Shown here in pieces: positions 14,049 to 25,838 of a stretch of DNA of 36,471 nt (position 1 is its first letter; each line of letters opens with the position of its first letter). Below the pieces are notes generated by a model. It had not been told where the DNA came from and did no database searches. It was given only the letters and a program-made list of their open reading frames with translations. Position numbers and translations under genes: made by a program. This stretch comes from Verrucomicrobiota bacterium (lineage in GTDB: Bacteria; Verrucomicrobiota; Verrucomicrobiia; Opitutales; Coraliomargaritaceae): positions 1 through 36,471 of the forward strand of contig JAAAPI010000159.1 of the NCBI GenBank assembly GCA_009908325.1, in the 5' to 3' direction.

Positions 14049-16958
14049 ATGACCGCTTCCGAGATTCGCCAGTCCTTTCTTGATTTCTTTGCTTCCAAGC
14101 AGCACAGCGTGGTGCCTTCGGCCTCGCTTATGCCGCAGTCGCCGGGCTTGCTTTTTACCAATGCGGGCATGAACCAATTCGTGCCCTACTTTCTCGGCAC
14201 CGAAAAAGCACCCTACTCGCCCGCCCGCGCGGTCGACACCCAAAAATGCATCCGCGCCGGCGGCAAGCACAACGACCTCGAAGATGTCGGCTACGATACG
14301 TATCACCACACCTTCTTCGAGATGCTGGGTAACTGGTCCTTCGGCGACTACTTTAAAAAAGAAGCCATCGGATGGGGGTGGGAGTTGCTCGTCGATGTCT
14401 GGGGCATCCCCGCCGAGCGACTCTACGCCACCGTCTACGCTCCGGGCGAAGGCGATCCTTCCGCGTTCGATCAAGAGGCCTACGATTATTGGGCGGCCCT
14501 CTTCGAGAAGCAGGGACTCGACCCAAAGATCCACATCATCAACGGCAACGTGAAGGACAACTTTTGGATGATGGGCGAAACCGGCCCCTGCGGCCCCTGT
14601 TCGGAACTTCATGTCGACCTCACGCCGAAGGGCGACAGCCAGGGCACGTTGGTCAACCAGGACTCCGATTTCTGCATCGAAATCTGGAATCTCGTCTTCA
14701 TTCAATACAACGCCGAGGCCGACGGCTCTTTCCGCGATCTGCCCGCCAAGCATGTCGATACCGGGATGGGCTTCGAACGCGCTTGCTCGTTAATTCAAAA
14801 CACCAAGGGCTTCACCGACTTTTCCCAAAAACCCACCAACTACGCCACCGACGTATTTCAGCCAATTTTCCATACCCTCGAAAAACTCAGCGGCAAAACC
14901 TACGAAGACGTTTACCCCGACCCGGACCCCGAATCCCGCACCCCGGATCCCGAATCCCGCATCCCCCAAGGCATCGCCTTCCGCGTCATCGCCGACCACA
15001 TCCGCACCCTCGGCTTCTCCATCGCTGATGGTATCCTACCGGGCAATACGGGGCGCAACTACGTGCTGCGCCGCATCCTGCGCCGCGCCGTCAAATACGG
15101 GCGCACCCTCGGTTTCGATGGGGGCGAGCCCTTCCTGCCGAAACTGGTCGATACATTGGTCGCAGAATTCGGCGGCGTTTTCCCCGAAATCGAAAGCCGC
15201 GCCGAAGCCGTCAGAGAAGTCCTCGCCACCGAGGAAGAAAGCTTCAACCGCACCCTGGACCGGGGATTAGACATCTTTGAAGAATCAGTTGCTGACCTCC
15301 TAATGAAATTAGCGACAACCGGGTATTACGATTACCCAGACTCAATTTCGAGAGACGTGGAGCATTTCATTTCGGAAATTTCACGCAAACCCGGAGGGAT
15401 AAAAGAACCTGATATTCAAAGGCAGATCATTGAATATGCGAAGAGACAAAATAACGTTCCAAGCGAGGCTCTTTCATTTCCCGCAGAGGAAGCTTTCAAA
15501 CTCTACGACACCTATGGCTTCCCCATCGACCTGACCGCGCTGCTATGCCGTGAACGCGGCATCGCGCTCGACGAAGCTGCCGTCGAGCAACACATGGAGC
15601 AGCAACGCGAGCGTGCCCGGGCTGCTCAGAAAAGCACCGTCGTGCGTGCGCTCGACCTGAGCACCGAGGCCGAGACCGTATTCCTCGGCTTTGAGCAGGA
15701 CAGCTGCGAAGCGACCATCCTCGAAATCCACGAGCAGGACGACCAGGTGCTGGTCATTACGGATAAAACAGTCCTCTACACCGAAATGGGCGGTCAGGAA
15801 GGCGATACGGGAACAGCTGAGATCGACGGAGCAACGTACAAGATTATCGGTGTGCAAAAGATCGGTCACGCCGTCGCGCATATTTTTGAGAACGTTCCAC
15901 GCTCGACCTTCAGCGCTCAACGCTCAATAACGATTTCACTCGACCGCGAGCGGCGCCGCCCTATCGAGGCCCACCACACGGCCACCCACCTGCTGCATTG
16001 GGCACTCCACGAAGTCGTCTCGCCGGATGCCACGCAGCAAGGCTCCAGCGTATCGCCGGAACGCCTGCGTTTTGACTTCAACGCCAAAGCCCTTACCCCG
16101 CAGCAAATCAGCGAGATGGAAAACCAGGTCAACGCTTGTATCGAGGCAGCGGAGACGGTTTCCTGGCGGGAAGTGCCCTACTCTGAAGTCAAAGGCCGGA
16201 GCGATATCATGCAGTTTTTCGGCGATAAATACGGCGATCAGGTCCGCGTCGTGCAAATCGGCGGTGAGCCGCGTGCGCTCGACGGCTACTCCATGGAGCT
16301 CTGCGGTGGCACCCATGTGCGCAACACATCGGAGATCGGGCTGTTTAAAATCAAGTCCGAAGGGGCCATCGCCGCCGGGGTGCGGCGGATTGAGGCGCTT
16401 TGCGGCGAAGCGGCGGAGGCTTATCTCAAGGAAGTCGATGCGCAAGAGGCCGAGGCCAGGACCGCGGCGCTGGACAAGCTGAATGCCGTCAACGAGGCTC
16501 TCCGGGACCTGGGGGCCGATACCTACGCCCCCGTGTCAGAAGCTTCCGCAGAGGAACTCAAAGCGACCGCCATCGAAGCAGATAAAGCACTCAAGAAAGC
16601 ACAGGCAGCCGGTGCCGCCAAGGCGGCCAACGCTCTCCTCGACGAACTCGATCTATCGACGAATCTGGTCATTGCGCAGGAAGGCCCTGCAGCACTGCTC
16701 CAGGAGCTTTTGAACGGACTCAAGCAACAACAATTCAGTCAGGCGGCATTCTGCATCGTCGACAACGGCGACAAGCTCCACCTCGGCGCACTCGTTGGTA
16801 AAGAATCCGAGCACAATGCGGGCAAATTGATCCAAACCCTGGCCCCGCTCGCTGGCGGCAAAGGTGGCGGCAAGCCCGACATGGCCCGCGGCGCCGCACC
16901 CCAGAGGGATAAGCTGGCAGAGCTGGAGAACGCTGCAAGGGAAGCGCTCAATATTTAA
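14049..16958 (+). CDS. alaS: Alanyl-tRNA synthetase with in-frame insertions
   Basis: The 969-residue protein is about 90 longer than E. coli AlaRS (876). The order is: class II catalytic core (MTASEIRQSFLDFF, then HHTFFEMLGNWSFGDYFKK and GPCGPCSELHVD), editing domain with zinc ligands in HHTATHLLH (about 642-650) and LCGGTHVRNTSEIG (about 751-764), and the C-Ala tail (GGGKPDMARGA). Three stretches look extra: a 7-residue tandem PDPESR(T/I) at about 292-305; about 55 residues at about 415-475, between RTLDRGLDIFEE and EEAFKLYDTYGFP, encoded by visibly A+T-richer DNA; and a short RSTFSAQRS stretch near 618. All keep the frame and all catalytic motifs are intact. The gene charges tRNA-Ala. The start ATG at 14049 is 38 bp after the GxxExxY element. 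Confidence 0.95.
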   Translation: MTASEIRQSFLDFFASKQHSVVPSASLMPQSPGLLFTNAGMNQFVPYFLGTEKAPYSPARAVDTQKCIRAGGKHNDLEDVGYDTYHHTFFEMLGNWSFGDYFKKEAIGWGWELLVDVWGIPAERLYATVYAPGEGDPSAFDQEAYDYWAALFEKQGLDPKIHIINGNVKDNFWMMGETGPCGPCSELHVDLTPKGDSQGTLVNQDSDFCIEIWNLVFIQYNAEADGSFRDLPAKHVDTGMGFERACSLIQNTKGFTDFSQKPTNYATDVFQPIFHTLEKLSGKTYEDVYPDPDPESRTPDPESRIPQGIAFRVIADHIRTLGFSIADGILPGNTGRNYVLRRILRRAVKYGRTLGFDGGEPFLPKLVDTLVAEFGGVFPEIESRAEAVREVLATEEESFNRTLDRGLDIFEESVADLLMKLATTGYYDYPDSISRDVEHFISEISRKPGGIKEPDIQRQIIEYAKRQNNVPSEALSFPAEEAFKLYDTYGFPIDLTALLCRERGIALDEAAVEQHMEQQRERARAAQKSTVVRALDLSTEAETVFLGFEQDSCEATILEIHEQDDQVLVITDKTVLYTEMGGQEGDTGTAEIDGATYKIIGVQKIGHAVAHIFENVPRSTFSAQRSITISLDRERRRPIEAHHTATHLLHWALHEVVSPDATQQGSSVSPERLRFDFNAKALTPQQISEMENQVNACIEAAETVSWREVPYSEVKGRSDIMQFFGDKYGDQVRVVQIGGEPRALDGYSMELCGGTHVRNTSEIGLFKIKSEGAIAAGVRRIEALCGEAAEAYLKEVDAQEAEARTAALDKLNAVNEALRDLGADTYAPVSEASAEELKATAIEADKALKKAQAAGAAKAANALLDELDLSTNLVIAQEGPAALLQELLNGLKQQQFSQAAFCIVDNGDKLHLGALVGKESEHNAGKLIQTLAPLAGGKGGGKPDMARGAAPQRDKLAELENAAREALNI
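14922..14963 (+). repeat. 21-bp tandem repeat inside alaS
   Basis: Two copies of a 21-base unit (ccggaccccgaatcccgcac and so on; 14922-14942 and 14943-14963) differ at two or so bases and encode PDPESRT/PDPESRI. The period is a multiple of three, so the reading frame is kept. It lies in a surface-type linker before the conserved RVIADHIRTLGF. Confidence 0.8.
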
Positions 16959-17512
16959 ATATTGATAAAAAAACGGCACTCAAGTTAAGGGTTACCTGTC
17001 CCTTTGGAACTCGATTTGCTCCCCATTTACGCGTTAACGCGCTTCGCCCGCCACCACCCACAGCACGGCTCTTTCGTGGCGTGTCCGCTCGCCGGACGCC
17101 CTGACTTCAGCCTCGGCAACTAACCCGCGACAGGCGCTCGCAAGCGAGCACGCCACGCCGGTCAACCCCGTGGCGTGCCCCCTAGCCGGACGCCCGGCGG
17201 AGGCTCGGTTGGGGGCTACCTAACGGGACTCCTACACGCATACACCGCCGTTGTGAGCGCACACTGCAAAAGTTTTACCGAATCCCGTAGTCTTTTATAC
17301 TGCAACGAAGATTGGCACGGTGGATGCCCGCCGTATTTTATGCTTAACCAATCGGACATAGGAAGGCGATTCGTATTCGGCAGGGCGATAGTAGCCTGAG
17401 TATGCTCTGTAATAGCCGTAGCAATACCGATACGATTCCGGAGGAATTCATCAACTAAAGCGCTATGATTTATAAAATTCCCCCTTTTTGTCGCCTCTAC
17501 GGAGCGCGGGCA
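16959..17512. other. Gene-free, REP-containing spacer between alaS and the CBM6 gene
   Basis: No credible gene is seen. Three copies of the GTGGCGTG-family repeat lie at 17075-17101, 17132-17157 (inverted) and 17170-17194. The open frame at 17175-17399 starts inside the last copy and has no family features. Sequence from 17200 to 17500 is unassigned and may be decayed coding DNA. No terminator hairpin with a T-run was found directly after alaS. Confidence 0.6.
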
Positions 17513-17547
17513 TAAAAAACGCCCGGCCGGTTGACGGCTCGGGCGTT
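17513..17547 (-). terminator. Rho-independent terminator of the CBM6 gene
   Basis: Read on the minus strand, the 8-bp stem aacgcccg/cgggcgtt (17540-17547 pairing with 17518-17525) is followed at once by a run of six T (17519-17514). It begins 27 bp after the stop codon of the tandem CBM6 gene. Confidence 0.85.
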
Positions 17548-17573
17548 GCTGAAAAGTTTCTATAATCCGCAGA

Positions 17574-18455
17574 TCACTGTCCGCTTTTTAGAAAGCGGAA
17601 TGATTCGATATTCACGATATAGCCCGTGCCTTCGAAGGTGAAATAAAGGTCGGCGGTACTGCCCGCAAAGGCTTCAAGCCCCCCTACATTGAACTGCTGC
17701 TTCTCATAATTGCTCCAGCCGCCCGTGGCGTTTGGCTTAAGGTAGGCCAGCTTCAAGCCTTGAGGGCCGCCCCATGTCAGGATGATTCGATCATCGGAAT
17801 TGTTCTGATACGCGGGCACCGCGAGATTGATCTCGATCGTATCAAAGTCATCCGGCAAGGTGAAATCGTTGTATCCGAAATTGTCACCCGCATTGATATA
17901 GCCGACCGCATCACCGTTCTCCACGAGTTGCGTTCCTGATTGAGCGTCGTAATTTTCAGCTTCCTTGATAAAGCGGAAAGCGTCGAGGTCGGCAATGTAG
18001 CCGCTCCCTTCGAAATTAAAGTAGAAGTCAACTGTATTACCGCCGTAGATACTAACCACACTCGCATTGAAAGTTTGGGTTTCAAAATTATTCCACCCAC
18101 CGGTCGAGGCCGGTTTGAGGGAGGCTAGCTTTAATCCGGCTTGCCCTCCGACGGTCAGGATAATCCTGTCATCCGGATTACTCGCACCAGGGGAGATCGC
18201 CAAATCGATCTCGATCGAGTCGAATTCCGGCGGTAAAAAGAAATTATCGAAGCCTAAGTAGTCACCCGCGTTAATGTAGCCCACGGCCTCCCCGCCTTGG
18301 GTTAATTGCGTTCCGAATTCGTTGGTGTAGTTCTCGGCCTCCGCTCCCGACTGTCCAAAAGCTGAAACGAAAAAAAGCATTGCACTTGCAATGATAGCGA
18401 TTGTTTGAGCTGGCGACGCACCGTTGGCGCGGAGTGGTTGTTGCGTGTATTTCAT
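17574..18455 (-). CDS. Secreted tandem CBM6-like carbohydrate-binding protein
   Basis: The 293-residue protein starts with a long signal sequence (IAIIASAMLFFVSAFGQSG; cleavage near AFGQS, about residue 35). Two similar domains of about 125 residues follow, at about 38-163 and 165-291. Each opens with AEAENY/EAENYD, continues with AVGYINAGD(Y/N)(L/F)G(F/Y), then DDRIILT.GG...GLKLA.LKP...GGW.N(F/Y)E, and closes with F.FEG(S/T)GYI...(A/S)FRF. This is the pattern of CBM6-type beta-sandwiches that bind polysaccharides. There is no catalytic module, no cohesin/dockerin and no PEP-CTERM tail, so it is probably a free periplasmic or secreted glycan-binding protein. It stands alone with its own promoter and terminator. 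Confidence 0.8.
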   Translation of the reverse strand: MKYTQQPLRANGASPAQTIAIIASAMLFFVSAFGQSGAEAENYTNEFGTQLTQGGEAVGYINAGDYLGFDNFFLPPEFDSIEIDLAISPGASNPDDRIILTVGGQAGLKLASLKPASTGGWNNFETQTFNASVVSIYGGNTVDFYFNFEGSGYIADLDAFRFIKEAENYDAQSGTQLVENGDAVGYINAGDNFGYNDFTLPDDFDTIEINLAVPAYQNNSDDRIILTWGGPQGLKLAYLKPNATGGWSNYEKQQFNVGGLEAFAGSTADLYFTFEGTGYIVNIESFRFLKSGQ

Positions 18456-18518
18456 GGTTTATTTCATTTGGGGTTTCAGTAGTATTTTCGGCCGTGATCA
18501 AAACAATCACTTATGCCT

Positions 18519-18548
18519 ATGATAAAAATTACTTAACGCACCTGTCAA
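18519..18548 (-). promoter_or_regulatory. Sigma70-type promoter for the CBM6 gene
   Basis: On the minus strand there is a perfect TTGACA (plus 18543-18548) and a TATCAT -10 (plus 18519-18524), separated by 18 bp. Together they lie about 65-90 bp upstream of the CBM6 start. Both boxes are close to consensus and no other gene on this strand could use them. Confidence 0.65.
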
Positions 18549-18640
18549 GTCCAGAATCGGTTTTTTTAGAAAGTGGGGGGGGGCGTAAAAATAAAGTTTA
18601 AAGTTGCTTGGTGCTGCGGTTTCGCCGTGAACATCGCGGG

Positions 18641-18812
18641 ATGGCATGAAGTTCATGGATTGAGCGCGAGGGCGGTATGTTTCATGTGATCAGCCGTGGC
18701 AATTACCCTCCTTCGCTTTGAGAGCCACGGCGGAAATAACAACAGGATCTGATTGTCAAAGAGGGCGCACATAAGTCTTTTGAAACTATGCTGGTTAGAT
18801 TTGGACTTCGAT
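18641..18812 (+). pseudogene. Remnant of a RAYT (REP-associated transposase)
   Basis: Broken frames here translate to a RAYT N-terminus. From 18641 the frame gives MA, a stop, then SSWIEREGGMFHVISRGNY, matching the family opening (xxRIExxGxxYHVxSRGN). After a stretch that resembles an inserted REP piece (cctccttcgctttgagagcc), VKEGAHKSFETML matches the next block of the same family before further stops. The HUH and tyrosine motifs are gone. This transposase is of the SRGN subtype, unlike the intact copy at 11499-12029. Confidence 0.6.
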
Positions 18813-19110
18813 GAGCTCAGTCAAGTCGCAGAGCCGGAAACCGCTAATTTTCGCTGATGAAAGCTTATGGGGCTTTTCTCTTTTCCATTTTATAAGCGTC
18901 AATTAGCGCACATAAGAGGTGTCAAAATTCTCTTCTACATCCGAGTGGCTCTGCGGCATGTCGCAAGCGACAGCCCTACGATTGAACCCCTGCAAAAAAA
19001 CATCACATATCCGGTTTCATTACTTAAGTTAGCGCCATTCCAAAATGCCCCCTTCACAAAGCATACGAGACTTAAATAGCGAATATTTGAAGCGGGCTGT
19101 GCGGTGTGGC

Positions 19111-19170
19111 GTAGTGACAAGCTTCCAGCTTGTCGGTCTGAGTGGAGACAAGCTGGAAGCTCGTCACTAC
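19111..19170. repeat. Inverted REP pair, CAAGCTTG family
   Basis: gtagtgacaagcttccagcttgtc (19111-19134) faces gacaagctggaagctcgtcactac (19147-19170) across a 12-base loop. The same unit occurs three times in direct orientation at 36141-36251. It sits where the 5' part of the ammonium transporter fragment should be. Confidence 0.8.
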
Positions 19171-19332
19171 GTATCGTCCTGGCGAGTATGGCACGGGAGA
19201 AAGCCGGCAATAGAGCCAACCTCCCACCCAAGAACTGATCGACCGAGCCTTCCTCATTCTTGGTATGACGCAATCGCGTCTGGATATTCTGCCGCGCTAC
19301 CACACCAATCTACCCGAGCGAGCCGTCATGAT

Positions 19333-19680
19333 CACGTGGACGACCCGGTTGGCGCGGTCAGCGTACACGGTATTTGTGGCGTCTGGGGCACGCTCGCCGT
19401 AGGTCTATTCGGCACGACTGCCATCGATCCAGGACTCCTCTCAAACGGCCTGCTTTACGGCGGAACGGCGCAAATCGGCATCCAGGCGCTGGGCGTTGCG
19501 GCTGTATTCGCCTTCGTTTTACCCGTCTCGCTCCTCCTCTTCAAGGTCATCCAAGTTACCATGGGTCTGCGCGTCAGTGAGGACGCCGAACTGGAAGGTC
19601 TCGACATCTCCGAGCACGGAAACGAGGCCTACGCCGACTTCCAAGTCTTCGCCGACCTTGCGGAAGATGAATTGAGCTGA
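19333..19680 (+). pseudogene. Ammonium transporter C-terminal fragment
   Basis: From about 19333 the frame encodes the last 115 or so residues of an Amt/AmtB channel: VDDPVGAVSVHGICGVWGTL (the final conserved helices, with the VHG histidine), an ALGVAAVFAFVLPVSLLLFK helix, and the cytoplasmic tail MGLRVSEDAELEGLDISEHG. The N-terminal three quarters (about 300 residues) are missing. In-frame sequence upstream (19045-19330) is unrelated and includes a REP pair. It is a 5'-deleted relic; the remaining part has no stops, so the deletion may be fairly recent. No glnB/glnK lies nearby. Confidence 0.85.
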
Positions 19681-20236
19681 GAGACCTAAACCGCGACAGG
19701 TCCGTTTCCAAAGGACCATTTCTGATTGGCCTTGAATTAGACGAGCACTTCGCCTCCGCGTTCCTGGACGGTTTCCTACACGAGATCTTTATTCGAGTAG
19801 AGCGCGTCGCCGCTGACGTCCTGCCTTCGAGCACTTCTCAAGGGGGTTCATTAATGAGTTTCCCGGCGAGCTTTTGCTCCTAACCGCTGCCGCTGGCAGC
19901 AGCTTGGGCGACCGGAATGCCGTCCGTAGCGTCAACCAGCGAGACGATGTTGGCCACATTGTTCGCGACGACTTTGCCGTCGATTGAGAGCAAATCGGGC
20001 CGATGGGATATTGGCGGCCACGCCGCGAGAGGGGGTCTTTGACCGTGCGCGGGGCCTTACCCACGCTTTCAGCATGTTTGGACGTAACCGTTATTCTACC
20101 CGAAGTTAAGCCTTATTTTTACGACTAAATGCGTAAAAGCCGCGGTTTGAGCTTCCGGATGATGAGGCTTCCTTCTGGCCCGCCCCTTCGTGCTTGCATG
20201 GGTCTGCAAAAAATCCAGCCTTCTGCCAATTTTATT
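19681..20236. other. Gene-free spacer with possible minus-strand coding relics, upstream of carB
   Basis: No intact gene is seen. On the minus strand, about 19880-20000, one frame reads LLSIDGKVVANNVANIVSLV then DATDGIPVAQAAASGSG and a stop. This looks protein-like, but I could not assign it to a family, and it is interrupted upstream by frame changes. The region therefore looks like decayed coding DNA continuing the relic zone at 18.6-19.7 kb. No clear carB promoter was recognised. Confidence 0.45.
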
Positions 20237-23473
<3,237 letters not shown>

Positions 23474-23615
23474 GCCGACATAGTGTGCTCGCTCTTGACC
23501 GGCGTAGCTCGACACGTCCGCCCTAGCCTTAGCAAAGGTGGAAGAGCGAAGACGGTTGCTCGCGCCTGCTGTGTATTGAGGAGCCGTCTGGATCGTTCAG
23601 CCGAGCTGAACCGCC

Positions 23616-23738
23616 AGGGCGTCCGCAAGCGGACACGCCACGAGGTCGCCTTGCGTGGCGTGCTCGCTCGCGAGCGCCTGGGGCAGGTTGGCTGCCAAGG
23701 GCGACGCTAGGGCGTCCGGCAAGCGGACACGCCACGGA
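23616..23738. repeat. REP copies, GTGGCGTG family
   Basis: Three copies lie between carB and the convergent HA-repeat gene: gggcgtccgcaagcggacac (from 23618), gcgtggcgtgctcgctcgcg (from 23653, inverted) and gggcgtccggcaagcggaca (from 23710). A decayed fourth copy may lie at about 23480-23520. The last copy ends five bases before the HA gene stop codon. Such hairpins could act as transcript 3' ends for the convergent pair. Confidence 0.75.
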
Positions 23739-23742
23739 TGGA

Positions 23743-25773
23743 TCAGTCCCTTCCCAAGGTGTCCTTCCCGACCGGGTGCTCGCCGACCCAGCGGAAGTCG
23801 AGTTCGTCGAGCAATCTAATATGCTCTGCGAGCAGGAGGCCCTTACGGCCGCGCTGGCGTTGCTGTGCGACAAACTCGGCGAGCGGCTGGTTTTTCTTGT
23901 AGAAGCGGGGAACATGGCTGTCCCCGTGCGCTTCATAGTAGGCTTTGAGCTCTGCGTAGAGCGCTCTCCACCGGGGCGAGACCTCCCGGTTGGGCGAAAA
24001 AACAAACCCGGCGGCCCGCAGCTCGCTGATCTCGCGCCGGTTCAGCTTTCCACGGCGCTTGCGGTCGCGGATGTTTTCGATGAAGGCGACGAGTTTTTTA
24101 TCCTCGCAGCTGCGCGGAACATGCGCATGCCCCTGCTTTTCGACGAATCGACGCAAGCGTGCCAGGCGGTCCGCCCAGTCGACCTGTGGCGGCGGCTCGG
24201 GGAGATGATTCGGATCGAAACCGATACGATTCAGACGCTCGACCTGCCAAGGCTCCAGCCGGTTCCCTTCGAGGTTTTTAATCTGTCGCCGCATCCAGAC
24301 ACGAAGCCGCTCTGGAAACTGCCCAACTTCCGGCAGGCGGCCTCCATACTCCTTCTCCAGGATCGCTTCGATTTCCCGTAAGGTTTTTAGCCAGGGCGAA
24401 ATGTGGACTCGTTTTGATTTCACCCCGTCAACCCGTTGACGCGGCGTTACGCCCAGGGCTTTCAGTTTACGTAACTTTTCGGGTTTCAGTTTCTTCTTCC
24501 GCATGCCCTCCTGCTGGTTGGCCAGCCACTTGCCGAGGTCCGGATCGTCACAATAGCTGCTTGGCACCCGCAGGTGACCAAACTTTTTCTTGAACGCGCG
24601 AAGTTTCTCAAACGATTCATGCCAGCTCTGATTGACGCCCGCTTTGCCGTCGAAATCAAAGCCCCGGCTTTTGAACTCGTCCACGATTTCGGGTCGTAGT
24701 TTACCCTGATTGTGGAGCATGCGCATCCTTGAAATCCAGGGCCGGAGCGATTTGTCAAAATGCAACGGGAGCGGACCCGATCCGCGATACCGTGCTTTCG
24801 CCGCACAATACTCGTCCAACCGTTTTCGCCAGCGTGCCTCCATCGCCTTTTGCGGATCGACTTTCGGTTTCTTCGGCTTGGCCGCTTTACGCGGACGCTT
24901 TGACGCCACCGTCCAGTCGAAATCCAGAGTATCCAACGCATCGATACGCCACTGCGCCAGCTTCCCTGCCTTGCGGGCCTTGGCATGATACTCCACCCAA
25001 CGTTCCCGGTTCGGCAGGTCCCCGGCAGCATAGGCCCGAAACGATTGCCGCCAACGCGTAAAGCCCTGATCATTCAATACCGTATCAAAGTCGAACGGAA
25101 GAGCCCACAGTTTCTCCAGTCGCTCCTCTTTGAGCTTACCCGCCCGCAGTGCGGTGATCTGCCTGCGCAGCCATGTGTAGTGGGTCTCGTCGCAATGCAG
25201 CAAGCCCAGCATGGGCGTTTTCTGCGAAGCGCAGGCCTCCAGGAGCGCATCGTAGGCGGCCTGCCAGCGCAGCTCGAAAACATCCGGCCCCCGCCGCACC
25301 CCTTTTTTATTTTTGGATCGGGGCCCGTAGCCGCGCACCCAATTAAATCCGGCTTTCTCGAGGATGACCTGCTGCCACCCCGGCAGGGTGCCCTCCTCTT
25401 TTTTGATGCAATAACGGGTCAGCCAACGGCGGTCCTTTTCGTTGGGTAAATTGTAGGTAGCGAATGTCTCCACCGTTTCCGGGAGGGTCTTACGCAGCGC
25501 AGCCACCGAATCGCGGAATTTTTGATAGCGAATGGATTCGTAGAGTGACAGATCGACCGAGCCAAAGGCCTGTTTCTTTTTCGGAAGACGCGGTGATGCC
25601 GGAGGCGCATCCAGATACCCGGCATCCGTCTCCATAAAATCGGCATCATCGTCCGTCGAATAGTCGATCGCGCTATCCACAGGGAAAGGCGGCAACACCC
25701 CCGCTGGACGCGACCGCCGTTTCGGCGGGCGGGCCAGCTTGTTTTTGCGCTTTTTCGATTTTCGTTTACCCAT
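23743..25773 (-). CDS. Stand-alone helicase-associated (HA) repeat protein
   Basis: The 676-residue protein starts with a very basic MGKRKSKKRKNKLARPPKRR. A longer frame runs upstream to 26400 but overlaps trpF and lacks family features, so ATG 25773 is used. Residues of about 85-665 contain roughly eight degenerate copies of the HA domain (PF03457), each about 60-70 residues with a W/F-x-x-x-(F/L)-x-x-(L/Y) helix, a middle xLxxW or xLAxF element and a closing LxxL...(G/D)FxF. Repeat 5 (384-441: SWHESFEKLRAFKKKFGHLR, DLGKWLANQQEGM, KLKALGV) is the clearest, and repeat 8 ends LDELDFRW. HA domains usually follow superfamily 2 helicases and bind nucleic acid; no helicase motifs are present here. 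Nucleic-acid binding is inferred; the function is unknown. trpF lies 65 bp upstream. Confidence 0.75.
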   Translation of the reverse strand: MGKRKSKKRKNKLARPPKRRSRPAGVLPPFPVDSAIDYSTDDDADFMETDAGYLDAPPASPRLPKKKQAFGSVDLSLYESIRYQKFRDSVAALRKTLPETVETFATYNLPNEKDRRWLTRYCIKKEEGTLPGWQQVILEKAGFNWVRGYGPRSKNKKGVRRGPDVFELRWQAAYDALLEACASQKTPMLGLLHCDETHYTWLRRQITALRAGKLKEERLEKLWALPFDFDTVLNDQGFTRWRQSFRAYAAGDLPNRERWVEYHAKARKAGKLAQWRIDALDTLDFDWTVASKRPRKAAKPKKPKVDPQKAMEARWRKRLDEYCAAKARYRGSGPLPLHFDKSLRPWISRMRMLHNQGKLRPEIVDEFKSRGFDFDGKAGVNQSWHESFEKLRAFKKKFGHLRVPSSYCDDPDLGKWLANQQEGMRKKKLKPEKLRKLKALGVTPRQRVDGVKSKRVHISPWLKTLREIEAILEKEYGGRLPEVGQFPERLRVWMRRQIKNLEGNRLEPWQVERLNRIGFDPNHLPEPPPQVDWADRLARLRRFVEKQGHAHVPRSCEDKKLVAFIENIRDRKRRGKLNRREISELRAAGFVFSPNREVSPRWRALYAELKAYYEAHGDSHVPRFYKKNQPLAEFVAQQRQRGRKGLLLAEHIRLLDELDFRWVGEHPVGKDTLGRD

Positions 25774-25838
25774 GGGACCGCCAAGGTTGACTATTCGTCC
25801 GGGCGATTGCAAGCCAAGGACGGCGGAGCCCGTTCCCG

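Noticed and set aside
16924..16990. Terminator directly after alaS
   Set aside because: The A+T-rich aatatttaaatatt palindrome overlaps the stop codon but is weak and not followed by a T-run.
17175..17399. 74-residue open frame
   Set aside because: The start codon lies in a REP copy and the sequence has no recognisable domain or Shine-Dalgarno.
20129..20236. 36-residue extension of CarB
   Set aside because: No family counterpart; the canonical start is at 20237.
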